35,461 nt of DNA from Sphingomonadales bacterium EhC05 (GCA_001650955.1 LXYP01000038.1:1-35461); one strand, 5' to 3'. Shown: positions 14,916 through 24,388, counted from the first letter of the stretch. A program made the numbers and translations. The notes: generated by a model not told the origin, from the sequence alone.

Positions 14916-17415
14916 CCTAGCATCAAGCTTGAACGCGCTTGCCAAAACCACTGAGGCAAGGGTCTACTATCAACGTGCGTGGGACATCATGCATGATCTC
15001 AACAATTACACCTATAACGAGACATCCGCTACTGCGGGCGACCTCATTAAACATATGCTGCGAACGGAGGCTTTAGACGATGCCGATACGCTGAGTAAAT
15101 ATGTGCTAGAAAACGCTCGAAAAACAAAGGCCATCGAAGATAGTGAACTCGTCAATTTTTTGTCGATGCGCGCAGCGACGGACATGGCGTTGAATAATTA
15201 CCCAGCAGCTGACCAGCTTTTCACAGAGGCTTTGGAACTTCTGGAACGTGAACCTGGCGGGGAGTATTCAGAAACACAAATTGCTGCCTATAGTAACCTG
15301 GCTTATTCGCTTGAGGCCCAGTCCCGCTACACCGAAGCCACTAATTTACGGCGAAAGGCCGATGATGCGGCGTTAAATAATGTGTTGTTTGGGCCGATCA
15401 GTCCGACCCGGTTAGAAACCCGAAGAGCGTTGGCCTCTAATCTCAGCAAAAGTGGCGACAAGGCCAAAGCTGAACAGCTGCTTACAGAGCTACTTTCGCT
15501 CTCACAAAGTATTTACGGCGATGAGAATGAGATTACGATCGCCATCGCGAGCAGCCTTGCACATCACTATTTTGAGAGCAGCCAGTTTGATAAGGCCTAT
15601 GAAACGGGCCTTCTCGCTTACCATGGCACGATTGCTTTATTGGACAAGGCGGCACCATCGGTAAGCGATGACGATTATCTCAAAATTGCTAATGACGTCA
15701 GCGCCGCCGCATGGCTTGTTGTGAAGGCCGGACTAAACTCAGCGAGTAATAAAACAGGCAAGGCAAAAATGGTTTTCGAAGCCTTGCAAATGACGGAAAT
15801 GTCATCAGCTGGCTTAGCGTTCGCCAGGAATTCGCTACGCGGGCTGGCCCAAAATGCTGGGGCTTTGAACGAATATACAGAGTGGCAAAGCAGTAAGCGT
15901 GACTTGGCCCTGTTTGATAAACTCGCGGTCGCAAGTGAGACTGATGAAAAAACCTCAACCACGCCGTCACAACGCCAAGCACTGGAAAGAAAAACAGATC
16001 AAGCTAGAAAATCTCTGGCCGATAAATTCCCTGCGTTCTTTGATCTAGTGCGAACCGCTCCGGTGCCTCTCAATCGTTTCGTTGGCAAAGCCAGCCTATT
16101 GAAATCTGATGAAGCGCTAATAATTGTAAATCCAGGCAAGCTGGAAAGCAGTATTGCTGACAATACCGGCGTTGTGTTTGTCGCTTCACAAGATGGATGG
16201 TTCGCATCCAATTTGATGTCAGGTCATGACAGCCTGACCGGATCAATTACAAAAATACATCGCGCCTTGTCCGGACCGGGAAGCGGTGAAACATTGGCAG
16301 ATGGTTTTGATAAACCGCTTAATGTTTTTGATCGAGATACAGCGTTTAATTTATATCAGTCTCTCTTTGATTATCCAGAAATTACGAGCATTTTGGCCGA
16401 TAAGAACCGCTGGACCTTAGCGCCCCAAGGGGTGTTTTTGAGCTTACCATTTAGCGCGCTAGTAACCGAAAAACCAGAAGGAGCGGCGGCGGGTGATATC
16501 GAACCTAATGCGCTGCGAAATACCAAATGGCTAGGTTTAGAAAAAGCTTTGGCATTGGTGCCATCGATCAAAGCAATCGACGTGCAGAGAAACAAAACCT
16601 CAATAAATCCGCAGGGTCGCGATCCATTTTTCGGCTTAGGTGATCCAGCTTTCCGAGGCATCGCCGATCCACCGATAATAACTGACAATCAGGCGCAATC
16701 GGCCAATCGAGGAACAGATGGCCCAAACCCTACTAGCTTCTATTTTACCGATAAAACTGCAAATCTTGCAAATTTGGCAAAGCTCTCACGATTGGAGGGT
16801 ACAGATGGAGAGATTAGAGCGCTTGCCAAGCTTCTAAACGCTGACCCAGACGCCACTGTTTTTCAGCTCAATGCGACTGAAGCAGAGTTGAACAAACGGA
16901 ATGCATCGGGTCAGTTGGCAAATACCAGAGTCATTGCATTTGCTACCCATGGGTTATTGTCGGGCAAAAATAGCGCAACTATCATTGAGCCCAGTTTGGC
17001 ACTTACGCCTCCTACGAAAATGCCCGGTCAATTAGTCATACCGAGCAATGATGGCCTACTCACCGTTAGTGAAGCCGCTTTGTTGAACTTGAACGCTGAC
17101 ATGGTAATTTTATCAGCCTGTGATACCGCAGCTGGCGGGACACCCGATGCCGAGGGACTATCTGGACTAGCTAAGGCATTTTTATATGCAGGTGCGCGCT
17201 CGTTGCTTGTGTCCCACTTCCCTGTTTTCGACTTCGCTGCACCAAAACTGACATTCGAGGCATTGAGACTGGAGCAAGCAAACAATCTCCCCACTGCTGT
17301 AGCAATGCAGATGTCGATGCAAAAAATGTTTGAGGACCACTCCAATGACCTTGACGGTTACTCCTTCTCACACCCTAAAGCTTGGGGCTCATTCGCACTA
17401 ATCGATGGAAGATAG
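14869..17415 (+). CDS. TPR-CHAT protein, N-terminally truncated
   Basis: CHAT domains are caspase-like cysteine peptidase folds, often joined to TPR repeats; some act in defence or programmed cell death (the Csx29 protease of type III-E CRISPR is a TPR-CHAT protein). This frame has TPR-like helices over about residues 15-330 and a C-terminal CHAT domain from about 480. The presumed catalytic dyad is present: His694 in FATHG and Cys751 in LSACDT, followed by GLSGLAKAFLYAGARSLL and a final SHPKAWGSFALIDG. The first about 12-15 codons are out-of-frame recombinase sequence, so the real N-terminus has been lost. ATG 14869 or a later Met could start translation, possibly driven by the recombinase promoter. 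AT-rich codon use differs from the HNH frame next to it. Confidence 0.85.
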   Translation: MSKNWPVIPVSDALASLASSLNALAKTTEARVYYQRAWDIMHDLNNYTYNETSATAGDLIKHMLRTEALDDADTLSKYVLENARKTKAIEDSELVNFLSMRAATDMALNNYPAADQLFTEALELLEREPGGEYSETQIAAYSNLAYSLEAQSRYTEATNLRRKADDAALNNVLFGPISPTRLETRRALASNLSKSGDKAKAEQLLTELLSLSQSIYGDENEITIAIASSLAHHYFESSQFDKAYETGLLAYHGTIALLDKAAPSVSDDDYLKIANDVSAAAWLVVKAGLNSASNKTGKAKMVFEALQMTEMSSAGLAFARNSLRGLAQNAGALNEYTEWQSSKRDLALFDKLAVASETDEKTSTTPSQRQALERKTDQARKSLADKFPAFFDLVRTAPVPLNRFVGKASLLKSDEALIIVNPGKLESSIADNTGVVFVASQDGWFASNLMSGHDSLTGSITKIHRALSGPGSGETLADGFDKPLNVFDRDTAFNLYQSLFDYPEITSILADKNRWTLAPQGVFLSLPFSALVTEKPEGAAAGDIEPNALRNTKWLGLEKALALVPSIKAIDVQRNKTSINPQGRDPFFGLGDPAFRGIADPPIITDNQAQSANRGTDGPNPTSFYFTDKTANLANLAKLSRLEGTDGEIRALAKLLNADPDATVFQLNATEAELNKRNASGQLANTRVIAFATHGLLSGKNSATIIEPSLALTPPTKMPGQLVIPSNDGLLTVSEAALLNLNADMVILSACDTAAGGTPDAEGLSGLAKAFLYAGARSLLVSHFPVFDFAAPKLTFEALRLEQANNLPTAVAMQMSMQKMFEDHSNDLDGYSFSHPKAWGSFALIDGR

Positions 17416-17452
17416 CGATAGCTTTAAGCCAAGCCTATAGAAAAAGTGTAGG

Positions 17453-18127
17453 TTATGGGACAAAACAGTGGGCGCGATGATGCGCGAGATACGGCCCATG
17501 GCGTGCATCGAGTCCGGAGATCGTCGCGCCTCGGATAATGCCCAATCGGTCGAGATTATCCTGGCTCAGCGTGTTGGAGATGTGCAGCGTTCCGTCGTCA
17601 TCAAAGGAAATGAGGCCTCGATCGAACAAGGCATCGATATGCACTGCGAGCAAGAGTCCGTTGAAGGGGTCGAGCCGCTCAGCGTTCGTGGAGCTTCGCC
17701 ACGGCTTGATGTGGGATGCACGCAAGAGCGGAAGGTGGTCAACGTGAGCCAGCGGACATGTCCCGTCCCAAGCGACGACGAGGGCGCTCCGAAAGTCGCC
17801 TTGACCGATCCTCGCAGCTTGCAAGCGCTCCTTCTCAGTGAGAGGGTCCTCGGCGGGCGCCACCACTCGCACTGGACCGCCGTCAGTCTCGAGGCGACTT
17901 GCGCCCTCCAACAACGCGATCGTAGCTGCCAGATTGGTATCGGAGACGCCGAGAGCAAATCCGTGACGGCCGACGGTCGTGCGATGTGGTGCGATGTATT
18001 CCGGAAATTCCCGAAGATGCGCGTTCACATAGCTCCGAGGCGGCTCGACGGTGTCGACGCCTAGAGCCCGAAGGCTAGCTGCCCCGTGTTCGCCTACTAT
18101 TAGCGGGAGTGGCTGCGGTCTAACGAG
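17453..18127 (-). pseudogene. HNH endonuclease, 5'-truncated
   Basis: The open frame (224 codons from just after a TAG at 18128-18130) encodes a C-terminal HNH domain of the HNH_2 type: a QGDFRSALVVAWDGTCPL lead-in, then RASHIKPW, ERLDPFNGLLL, and DALFDRGLISFDDDG. The upstream part (PLPLIVGEHGAASLRALGVD, EFPEYIAPHR) reads like real protein but has no ATG, GTG or TTG at its beginning, so the gene seems to have lost its 5' end. An internal GTG (18028) would give 191 residues. It has higher GC than the converging CHAT gene 37 bp away. Such nucleases often belong to restriction or defence loci; here no partner is seen. Confidence 0.7.
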
Positions 18128-18193
18128 CTATCTAGAAATGCCTGCTACAGACAATTTGAATATACGGCTGCGGATATTTTTAGGAGATTGCTA

Positions 18194-19531
18194 TTGAAAC
18201 ATCATTTATTTGCTTTTTCTGCATTAGCTCTATTGGGACTAACCAGCCCGTTATTGGCTCAATCCAACAGCCTGTCTGAAGCAATTGCCACTGACTATGA
18301 CAATAGTCTGGAAGCATTGTTTATCGATTTTCACAAGAACCCCGAACTGTCTTACAAAGAAACCCGGACAGCATCGATCATCGCACGCGAATGGCGCGCC
18401 GCAGGATGGACCGTCACCGAGAAAGTGGGCGGAACCGGCGTAGTTGCCGTTATGAAAAATGGTGAAGGGCCAACCGTTATGTTGCGCGCGGATATGGACG
18501 GGCTCCCATTGCTCGAAGATACCGATCTTGATTACAAATCTACCGCGAAACAGATCGGCCTTGATGGCAAGGAAAAAAACGTCATGCATGCCTGTGGCCA
18601 TGATGTGCATGTTACCTCTCTCATCGGCACCGCTCGTCAACTCGCAGGCTCCAAGGGAAAATGGCGCGGGACGGTTGTACTGATTGGTCAGCCTGCCGAA
18701 GAAACATTTGGCGGTGCCAAGGCAATGCTGGACGATGGTCTCTATTCACGTTTCCCAAAACCGGATTATGCTCTGGGTTTTCATGTCATCTCGGGCATTC
18801 CTGCCGGAAGCCTGTCTTTGACACCGGGTATCAACACATCATCTACTGACAGCGTCGATATAATCATTCACGGCGTCGGGACACACGGGGCATTCCCGCA
18901 TGCGGGGAAAGATCCGATTGTAATGGGGTCGCAAATTGTGATGGCGCTGCAAACGCTTGTTAGCCGCGAGATTGCACCCCTGAATCCCGCTGTCGTTTCT
19001 GTCGGATCGTTTCAGAGCGGTTTCAAACACAATATCATCCCCAACAAAGCTGTGTTGCAGCTTACCGTTCGATCTGATGATGCCGAGACGCGGAAGAAAT
19101 TGCTCGATGGAATCAAACGCATTTCAAAAAATATCGCCCGTGCGAGCGGGATGCCTGAGGACAAATTGCCTGAAGTAAACGTTGCCGCCGAGAGCACTCC
19201 TGCCGGTTACAGCGATCTGGCATTGACCCAGCGCCTCAACAATGTCTTCACAAAACAGTTTGGAAAAGAGGCAATCTTGTCGATTCCACGAACCGGCATG
19301 GGAGGGGAAGATTTTGCTTATTTTGTTGCCCCGAATAGCGATGTACCTGGGCTATATTTTGCCATTGGAGGGACATCGCAAGCCGATCTTGATCGTGCCC
19401 AATCGGGCGGACCACCTATTCCGGCCCATCACTCTCCATTTTTTAAAGTAACACCGCGTGAATCGATTATGATGGGAACTGAAGCGATGACTTCGGCTAC
19501 ATGGGAACTTTTACAACCGCCTTCAGATTAA
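18194..19531 (+). CDS. Secreted M20-family amidohydrolase
   Basis: A 445-residue zinc peptidase/amidohydrolase of family M20D (hippurate hydrolase/N-acyl-amino-acid amidohydrolase type), which cleaves amide bonds of N-acyl amino acids or similar conjugates. A signal peptide (KHHLFAFSALALLGL, cleavage after LLAQ) places it in the periplasm. Metal ligands appear in RADMDGLP, HACGHDVH, QPAEET and FHVISG, and in the late GGEDFAYF. The dimerisation (lid) domain lies at about 200-310 (GVGTHGAFPHAGKDPI). No ATG is available; TTG 18194 is chosen because AGGAG (18182-18186) stands 7 bases upstream. It is an intact gene between broken neighbours. Confidence 0.92.
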   Translation: MKHHLFAFSALALLGLTSPLLAQSNSLSEAIATDYDNSLEALFIDFHKNPELSYKETRTASIIAREWRAAGWTVTEKVGGTGVVAVMKNGEGPTVMLRADMDGLPLLEDTDLDYKSTAKQIGLDGKEKNVMHACGHDVHVTSLIGTARQLAGSKGKWRGTVVLIGQPAEETFGGAKAMLDDGLYSRFPKPDYALGFHVISGIPAGSLSLTPGINTSSTDSVDIIIHGVGTHGAFPHAGKDPIVMGSQIVMALQTLVSREIAPLNPAVVSVGSFQSGFKHNIIPNKAVLQLTVRSDDAETRKKLLDGIKRISKNIARASGMPEDKLPEVNVAAESTPAGYSDLALTQRLNNVFTKQFGKEAILSIPRTGMGGEDFAYFVAPNSDVPGLYFAIGGTSQADLDRAQSGGPPIPAHHSPFFKVTPRESIMMGTEAMTSATWELLQPPSD

Positions 19532-19600
19532 TGTCAGCTTCCCAACCAATTTTTGCCGTTCAACTGATTAGATGCCGAATAAAAGCGGCTGGTCGGCAAC

Positions 19601-19703
19601 CGCCCCAATTTCGGTCATTCGCAACAGTCGGATCCTACGTCCACTTTGCGCCCCAGTTTCAGTCATATCTACCCAGTTTCTTAGTTCCTGAAAGCGGACG
19701 TTC
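19601..19703. repeat. Repeat-bearing intergenic region
   Basis: CGCCCCAATTTCGGTCAT (19601-19618) recurs with two changes as CGCCCCAGTTTCAGTCAT (19649-19666), and CCCAGTTTC appears again at 19672-19680. An AGCGGACGTTC element follows at 19693-19703. The reverse complement of the last (GAAYGTCCGCT) recurs near 35414, and a shorter form near 7060. This looks like a decayed dispersed intergenic element. No gene is supported from 19532 to 19808. Confidence 0.5.
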
Positions 19704-19808
19704 TCCAAGCCCATTCCGGCCAAGGAGAAAGAAAATGACATATTCGCAATTTGATCCAGCAGCTCAAAATCGAGTTCCGTGGAACTTCGGGGCGAAAATT
19801 GGTCGCAA

Positions 19809-21647
19809 TCAACCGATCACGCAGAACTGCAAGTTTGAGCCATCTGTTCCCGGATTTGGCTGCACCAGTGGAGGCCAACCGTATCTTTGCCAGGCTCTCA
19901 CCAGTCCAATACGCGTCGCGAACTCAGGGAAATCATCATGCTGCCGGACATTGGCGCACTCTTCTATCGGATCCCAAATCCGCGATAGCGTATAAGCAAC
20001 ATATGGATTTGGCTTTTCTAGAACATTCTTCATCCAAAGCTGCGGATCGTCGACCAACAGAAAGCCCCCAACTGATGTTGCAGTTGCCTGCCGATCTGGG
20101 TCATTTAATCTGCGCTCCAGCATTTTTTTCACAATCCAACGATATCCGCGCTTTTTCCTAAAATAGGCACCAAACACAAGATGACGGGTGATCGGTGAAG
20201 CCAAGGTCGCCTGATCCATAGCATCAAACCCGCCAAAATACTTCTTTATGAACTCTACGCTCTGCTCGGACTTTTCTGTCTGCATCTTCAATGTAGCGAC
20301 GGCTATTCCGGACGCACCATGGCCAAGGTTGAACGCTTTCTGATAGTAGCCGATAGCCCTTTCAATGTCCCCCAAGGCACGCATAATTCCACCCAGCAGT
20401 ACGGGATAGATTGGTGAAAGTGGGTTTTGAGGCATCGTGTTGCGAATAAGTTTCTCGGCCTGCTTATGAAGTCCGATCGCCATTAGAGTGAAAGCAAAGT
20501 GCACTTCAGTTTCGGAATCACCAGGATGCTCTTCGAGCGCTTGCTCACTGATCATCGCAGCTTCATCAAACCGCAGATCGTGCTCAAAGATATAGGCTTT
20601 TGTTAGCTTCGCCAGAGAGTTCGAACTATCGAGTTGCTCGACCTTATCAAGCGCCCTCCGGCTGGCGGCCATATGCTCTTCCCATTGTGATGTCTTTGAG
20701 TATTCGGGAAGAACGAAATGCGCCATGGCCAACGCAGCCCACGCATCGGCAAACTCTGGGTCAAGCTCGACCGCGTTCTCAAGATGGTTGATCGCTGTCG
20801 GCAAGGTTTGTTGGCCATTGCGCCTGTGATACAATTCGCGCCCTTGGACAAAGGCTGCATAGGCTTTGGGATTGCGCGTCAAATTCTGGGCAACCGATGA
20901 TGGAACATCGATCTCAATAAAGCGCGATAACTCGGTTAGGATGGAATGCGCAATACGTTCCTGCAGATCAAAAATATCTTCCAAATTTTCGTCATATGTC
21001 TCTGACCAGAGCTGAAACCCGTCTTCCCCATTTACCAGTTGAGCGGTGATACGAAGTTTCCCTCGATCACAGCGCAATGACCCTTCGATGACGTGCGCAA
21101 CATTGAGCGTCTTAGCGACCTCGCGGATATCTCCATTCTGACCTTTGAAAGCAAAGGAGGATGTCCGTCCAGTCACTTGCAGACCGTCTATTTGTGCAAG
21201 CGCGTTCATCAACTCTTCGGTCATACCATCTGCGAGATGCTCCTCTGTGTCAGCGCTGAAATTGGCGAAAGGCAGTACCGCGATTGATAGCGGATGCGCG
21301 CCAGTTGTTGTTTCAGAAGAGCCAGAACTGCTCTCAACATAATCAATCGACGCAATCAGGCGATAACCGCGTTTGGATATCGTTTCGATATGCTGATGAT
21401 CGCCGCGCCGGTCACCCAGTGCCTTGCGCAAGAGCGAGATTGCGCGGGACAATCGCTCATCTCCGCCAAAGCCCACACCCCAAACCTGGTCGACAAGGTC
21501 TTCCCGGGAGACGACTTCCCCGTGATTGTCAATCAGAGCCTCAAGCACTTCAAGGACTTTGGGCTCAACCGAATAGCAGCCTGCATCGCCTTCGATAACG
21601 AGGCTGTCAAAATTGACCTGTGCATTGCCAATACGAACCTGTTTCAT
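19809..21647 (-). CDS. Winged-helix (OmpR/CadC-type) regulator with TPR domain
   Basis: A 612-residue transcription regulator. Residues about 5-100 form an OmpR/CadC-type winged helix: SVEPKVLEVLEALIDNHGEV, then SREDLVDQVWG, RLSRAISLLRKALGD and IETISKRGYRL. Residues about 120-245 resemble the TolB-N-like domain common in such regulators (SIAVLPFANFSADTEEHLAD, GMTEELMNALA, VEGSLR-like). The rest is TPR-like (AYAAFVQGRELYHRR, AWAALAMAHF and others). No TM segment joins the parts, so unlike CadC it should be cytoplasmic and may sense a ligand or protein through the TPRs. ATG 21647 is preferred to a TTG 9 bases upstream. It is divergent from the catabolic cluster and is its obvious regulator candidate. 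Confidence 0.88.
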   Translation of the reverse strand: MKQVRIGNAQVNFDSLVIEGDAGCYSVEPKVLEVLEALIDNHGEVVSREDLVDQVWGVGFGGDERLSRAISLLRKALGDRRGDHQHIETISKRGYRLIASIDYVESSSGSSETTTGAHPLSIAVLPFANFSADTEEHLADGMTEELMNALAQIDGLQVTGRTSSFAFKGQNGDIREVAKTLNVAHVIEGSLRCDRGKLRITAQLVNGEDGFQLWSETYDENLEDIFDLQERIAHSILTELSRFIEIDVPSSVAQNLTRNPKAYAAFVQGRELYHRRNGQQTLPTAINHLENAVELDPEFADAWAALAMAHFVLPEYSKTSQWEEHMAASRRALDKVEQLDSSNSLAKLTKAYIFEHDLRFDEAAMISEQALEEHPGDSETEVHFAFTLMAIGLHKQAEKLIRNTMPQNPLSPIYPVLLGGIMRALGDIERAIGYYQKAFNLGHGASGIAVATLKMQTEKSEQSVEFIKKYFGGFDAMDQATLASPITRHLVFGAYFRKKRGYRWIVKKMLERRLNDPDRQATATSVGGFLLVDDPQLWMKNVLEKPNPYVAYTLSRIWDPIEECANVRQHDDFPEFATRIGLVRAWQRYGWPPLVQPNPGTDGSNLQFCVIG

Positions 21648-21732
21648 AAACCCCAAAACAAAGAATGAATTGAAAGGATTGGAATCACCCCATTTACGTC
21701 CTTATACACTGATTTCCTTAGCGGAAAACAGG

Positions 21733-21751
21733 CCTAAGAAAAACCTAAGAA
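21733..21751. promoter_or_regulatory. Candidate operator: CCTAAGAA direct repeat
   Basis: CCTAAGAA occurs at 21733-21740 and 21744-21751, period 11, in the divergent gap between the winged-helix regulator and the kinase gene. OmpR-type winged helices typically bind tandem direct repeats 10-11 bp apart, which matches. Binding is inferred. Confidence 0.5.
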
Positions 21752-21843
21752 GTTCCCCAGAATTACCACAGGACTCCGTGCCACCGCTCAGCCCAAAAGC
21801 AGCGCCGTCGATATTTGATCGGTATTTCTTTGGGGGGAGCAGG

Positions 21844-22974
21844 ATGATGCAAGCCGAGAGTATGGTCAGTGATCACGAGCTGACAATTCCAACATGCGCA
21901 AAAGACGTTACGGCCCAATGGCTCAACCGCGTGCTCGCGCCGCACTTGGCCGGTGCCAGGGTTCTTGGGGCAAAAGCCTGTCCCTTTAGCGAGCCCGGGC
22001 AAACAGCCGATGTAGTCGAAATCTGGCTCGACTATGACAGTGCCAGCTGCGTCTTGCCTGACCGGATGATCGCCAAACTCGCCGCAAGCGATCCGGCTAC
22101 TCGCGATATGTGCAAAATCTATGGGCATTTTGAGAAAGAGGTCAGCTTCTATCAAAACTTTGCTGGAGACGATCTGCCAATTGCGCGCTGTTTTCACACT
22201 CAGTTTGACCCGGAAACGCATGATGCGATTATTCTGCTAGAGCATCTCGCCCCATCATACTCCCCGTCTTATGCAATTTCCGTCGAGCAAGTTCGAACGG
22301 CGTTCCAACAAGTTGCGCGGATGCACGCGCGCTGGTGGAATGATGGTTTTTTGAAGCAAGATCCAGCGATCGTGCAATTGGATGATATCGACAGGTGGCG
22401 CACTGTTGCCTCGGGCGTTGTTGCCGCGATTGATACGGTGCGAAGCCTAGTCGGCTCCCAATGCGAGGCCAGCGTTGAGGTCATGACACTCTACGAGCAG
22501 CGGCTAGAGGATCTCGTGCAATTTTGGCAGACGCGGCCCTTCACTCTCTCCCATGCGGATTTTCATGGAAAGCAAATGTTCTTTCCCAATGATGAAGGGA
22601 AAGGGAAATTCGCGCTAATCGACTTTCAGTATCCGCTGGCTGGTCCCGGAGTTTTTGATGTTTCAAGGCTGTTGAACCTTGGGCTCGCAGCAGATCAGCG
22701 CACTGCGTCACAAACCCAGTTGATAGACGGCTATCTTGAAGCGTTGGCAGCGAACGGCGTTGAGAACTATGGTTCTGACGATTTTCTTATCGACCACAAG
22801 CTTGGCACCATGACCACTCAAATAATAAATTTCATCGCCGTTAACCAGACCGATCCCGAATTCATGGCCAAGGAATGCGCCGAATACGGTTTGGACTGGA
22901 AGGACGTGTGGCTGCTGCGCGGCGAGGCGATGCTGCGCGAACTTGAGGTTGCAGACTTCCTGCGCGCAATTTGA
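21844..22974 (+). CDS. APH/EcKL-like small-molecule kinase
   Basis: A 376-residue protein of the aminoglycoside phosphotransferase/ecdysteroid-kinase-like fold. The N-lobe has a candidate ATP lysine at 79 (MIAKLA) and Glu98 in HFEKEVSFY. The C-lobe has the catalytic loop LSHADFHGKQMFF (Asp239) and the metal-binding ALIDFQ (Asp260). Substrates of this group range from steroids to hydroxyacyl-CoAs; in levulinate catabolism LvaA, an APH-like protein, takes part in phosphorylating a 4-hydroxyacyl-CoA. With an acyl-CoA synthetase two genes on, a metabolic kinase is more likely than a resistance enzyme. Start ATG 21844 follows GGGGGGAGCAGG; an ATG directly after is equivalent. It is the first gene of the plus-strand cluster. 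Confidence 0.85.
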   Translation: MMQAESMVSDHELTIPTCAKDVTAQWLNRVLAPHLAGARVLGAKACPFSEPGQTADVVEIWLDYDSASCVLPDRMIAKLAASDPATRDMCKIYGHFEKEVSFYQNFAGDDLPIARCFHTQFDPETHDAIILLEHLAPSYSPSYAISVEQVRTAFQQVARMHARWWNDGFLKQDPAIVQLDDIDRWRTVASGVVAAIDTVRSLVGSQCEASVEVMTLYEQRLEDLVQFWQTRPFTLSHADFHGKQMFFPNDEGKGKFALIDFQYPLAGPGVFDVSRLLNLGLAADQRTASQTQLIDGYLEALAANGVENYGSDDFLIDHKLGTMTTQIINFIAVNQTDPEFMAKECAEYGLDWKDVWLLRGEAMLRELEVADFLRAI

Positions 22975-23065
22975 ATATGCCTTCTGGCCGACGCGCTTTC
23001 AGGTTCGACCAAGGGCTCCCGCCCGGAGAATTACGCACACTTATTGATTGTTGGGGGTTAGATAT

Positions 23066-24316
23066 ATGAAGCACGAAACTCAGGTTGAAATCATCAAGGA
23101 ATTGATGAGTCAGCTCGACGAAAATCGCAATGTGGACGCAGGCGCGCAATTTCGGTTGCCAACATCGGACTATGTATGCCCCGAACTTGCCGCACACGAA
23201 TGGCAGGCCTTCTTTCGCGAGCACCCTCAATTTGTCGGTTTAAGCGGTGATTTGCCCGAAGGGGGAAGCTTTTTCACAACGGAAGACTTTGGCACTCCTG
23301 TCCTTGCGACCCGGTCAAAGGATGGCCAGTTTCGCGCCTTCGTAAACGCATGCCGCCATCGCGGCGCAAAGGTTGCTCAGGAAGCAAAGGGAAAATCGGC
23401 CCGGTTCACCTGCCCGTTTCACAGTTGGACCTACGCAAGTTCCGGCGAACTTCTCGCCGTTGCTGATCAGGACCATTTCGGCCCCATCGACAAATCCTGC
23501 ATGGGATTGATCGAACTGCCTGCACAAGAAATCGCGGGCATGTTGTTTGTGCATCCCCAACCCAGTGGTGAACTTGATGTTGCCTCATTGCTCGGAGAGG
23601 AATTGCTCAGCGAAATGGTAGGCTGGGGTTATGGCGAATACATCCCAGTTGCTGATCTCGACATTGATATGAAGCTTAACTGGAAGCTTGCAAACGACAC
23701 CTTTGGTGAGACCTACCATTTTCCAAAATTGCACAAGGATACCCTTGGTAAGCTCTATCACGGCAACAATCTTTCGTTCGAGGAGTTTGGACGGCACCAC
23801 CGGTTTGTGACAGCCAATCGTCGGATTGATGACCTGCGCGACCTTCCCGAAGATCAATGGTCGATTACGCAGGCCGCTTTTGTCCTCTATTACCTTTTTC
23901 CGAACATCCAGCTGGTCACCACATCAACGGGAGCGAATATCGCGCGGGTTTATCCTGACCCCGATGGTCCTGGTCGTTCCATCACACGGGTGGTGGGATA
24001 TTTTTCGCCCCGCGCGCTCGAGCAATATGAGATGGAAGAGGCTAAGGCGCCAGACAGTAACAAACTGGTCGAAGGTCAAGATTTGTACGCGAAAGCGAAC
24101 GATCAAAATACTATTCGAACGCCGGCTTCGACTGTTGAAGCTTTCGCAAGCACCGTCTCAGCCGAAGACTATGTCATGGGCGAGCATCAGCAACGCGCGG
24201 CCACATGCGGCTTGCTTGAGCACTCGATCTTTGGACACAACGAGGCGCCTTTGCATCATTTCCACAAGAGCTACCGGGAAGCGTTAGGCCGTCCCCCTTT
24301 GGAAAAGGTCACATAG
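23066..24316 (+). CDS. Rieske ring-hydroxylating oxygenase, alpha subunit
   Basis: A 416-residue oxygenase component that would hydroxylate an aromatic or alicyclic ring (or demethylate an ether) with O2. The Rieske 2Fe-2S ligands are Cys96, His98 (CRHRG), Cys116 and His119 (CPFHSW). The mononuclear iron site is His218 and His223 in GETYHFPKLH, with Asp368 in the late AEDYVMGEHQQR as the likely third ligand; the bridging Asp211 (NDTF) is present. No ferredoxin, reductase or beta subunit is encoded nearby, so electrons must come from elsewhere. ATG 23066 is preferred to the upstream TTG 23048. It follows the kinase gene by 91 bp and precedes the ligase gene by 72 bp. Confidence 0.93.
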   Translation: MKHETQVEIIKELMSQLDENRNVDAGAQFRLPTSDYVCPELAAHEWQAFFREHPQFVGLSGDLPEGGSFFTTEDFGTPVLATRSKDGQFRAFVNACRHRGAKVAQEAKGKSARFTCPFHSWTYASSGELLAVADQDHFGPIDKSCMGLIELPAQEIAGMLFVHPQPSGELDVASLLGEELLSEMVGWGYGEYIPVADLDIDMKLNWKLANDTFGETYHFPKLHKDTLGKLYHGNNLSFEEFGRHHRFVTANRRIDDLRDLPEDQWSITQAAFVLYYLFPNIQLVTTSTGANIARVYPDPDGPGRSITRVVGYFSPRALEQYEMEEAKAPDSNKLVEGQDLYAKANDQNTIRTPASTVEAFASTVSAEDYVMGEHQQRAATCGLLEHSIFGHNEAPLHHFHKSYREALGRPPLEKVT

Positions 24317-24388
24317 ATTTCAGAGAGAACATCCCTTCGAGGGATAGTGTGACACTGGAAGAACTCTATTCAATCAAGGAGATCGCAA

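Noticed and set aside
17468-18064. 198-codon plus-strand ORF
   Set aside because: Antisense to the HNH frame, whose motif set is specific.
21844-22974. Antibiotic-resistance reading of the APH-like kinase
   Set aside because: The fold is shared, but the gene sits in a catabolic operon and resembles EcKL/LvaA-like metabolic kinases more than resistance enzymes.
24331-24345. ATCCCT-TCG-AGGGAT hairpin between the Rieske and ligase genes
   Set aside because: Only 6 bp of stem and no T-run; not supported as a terminator. It might be an mRNA-processing hairpin.
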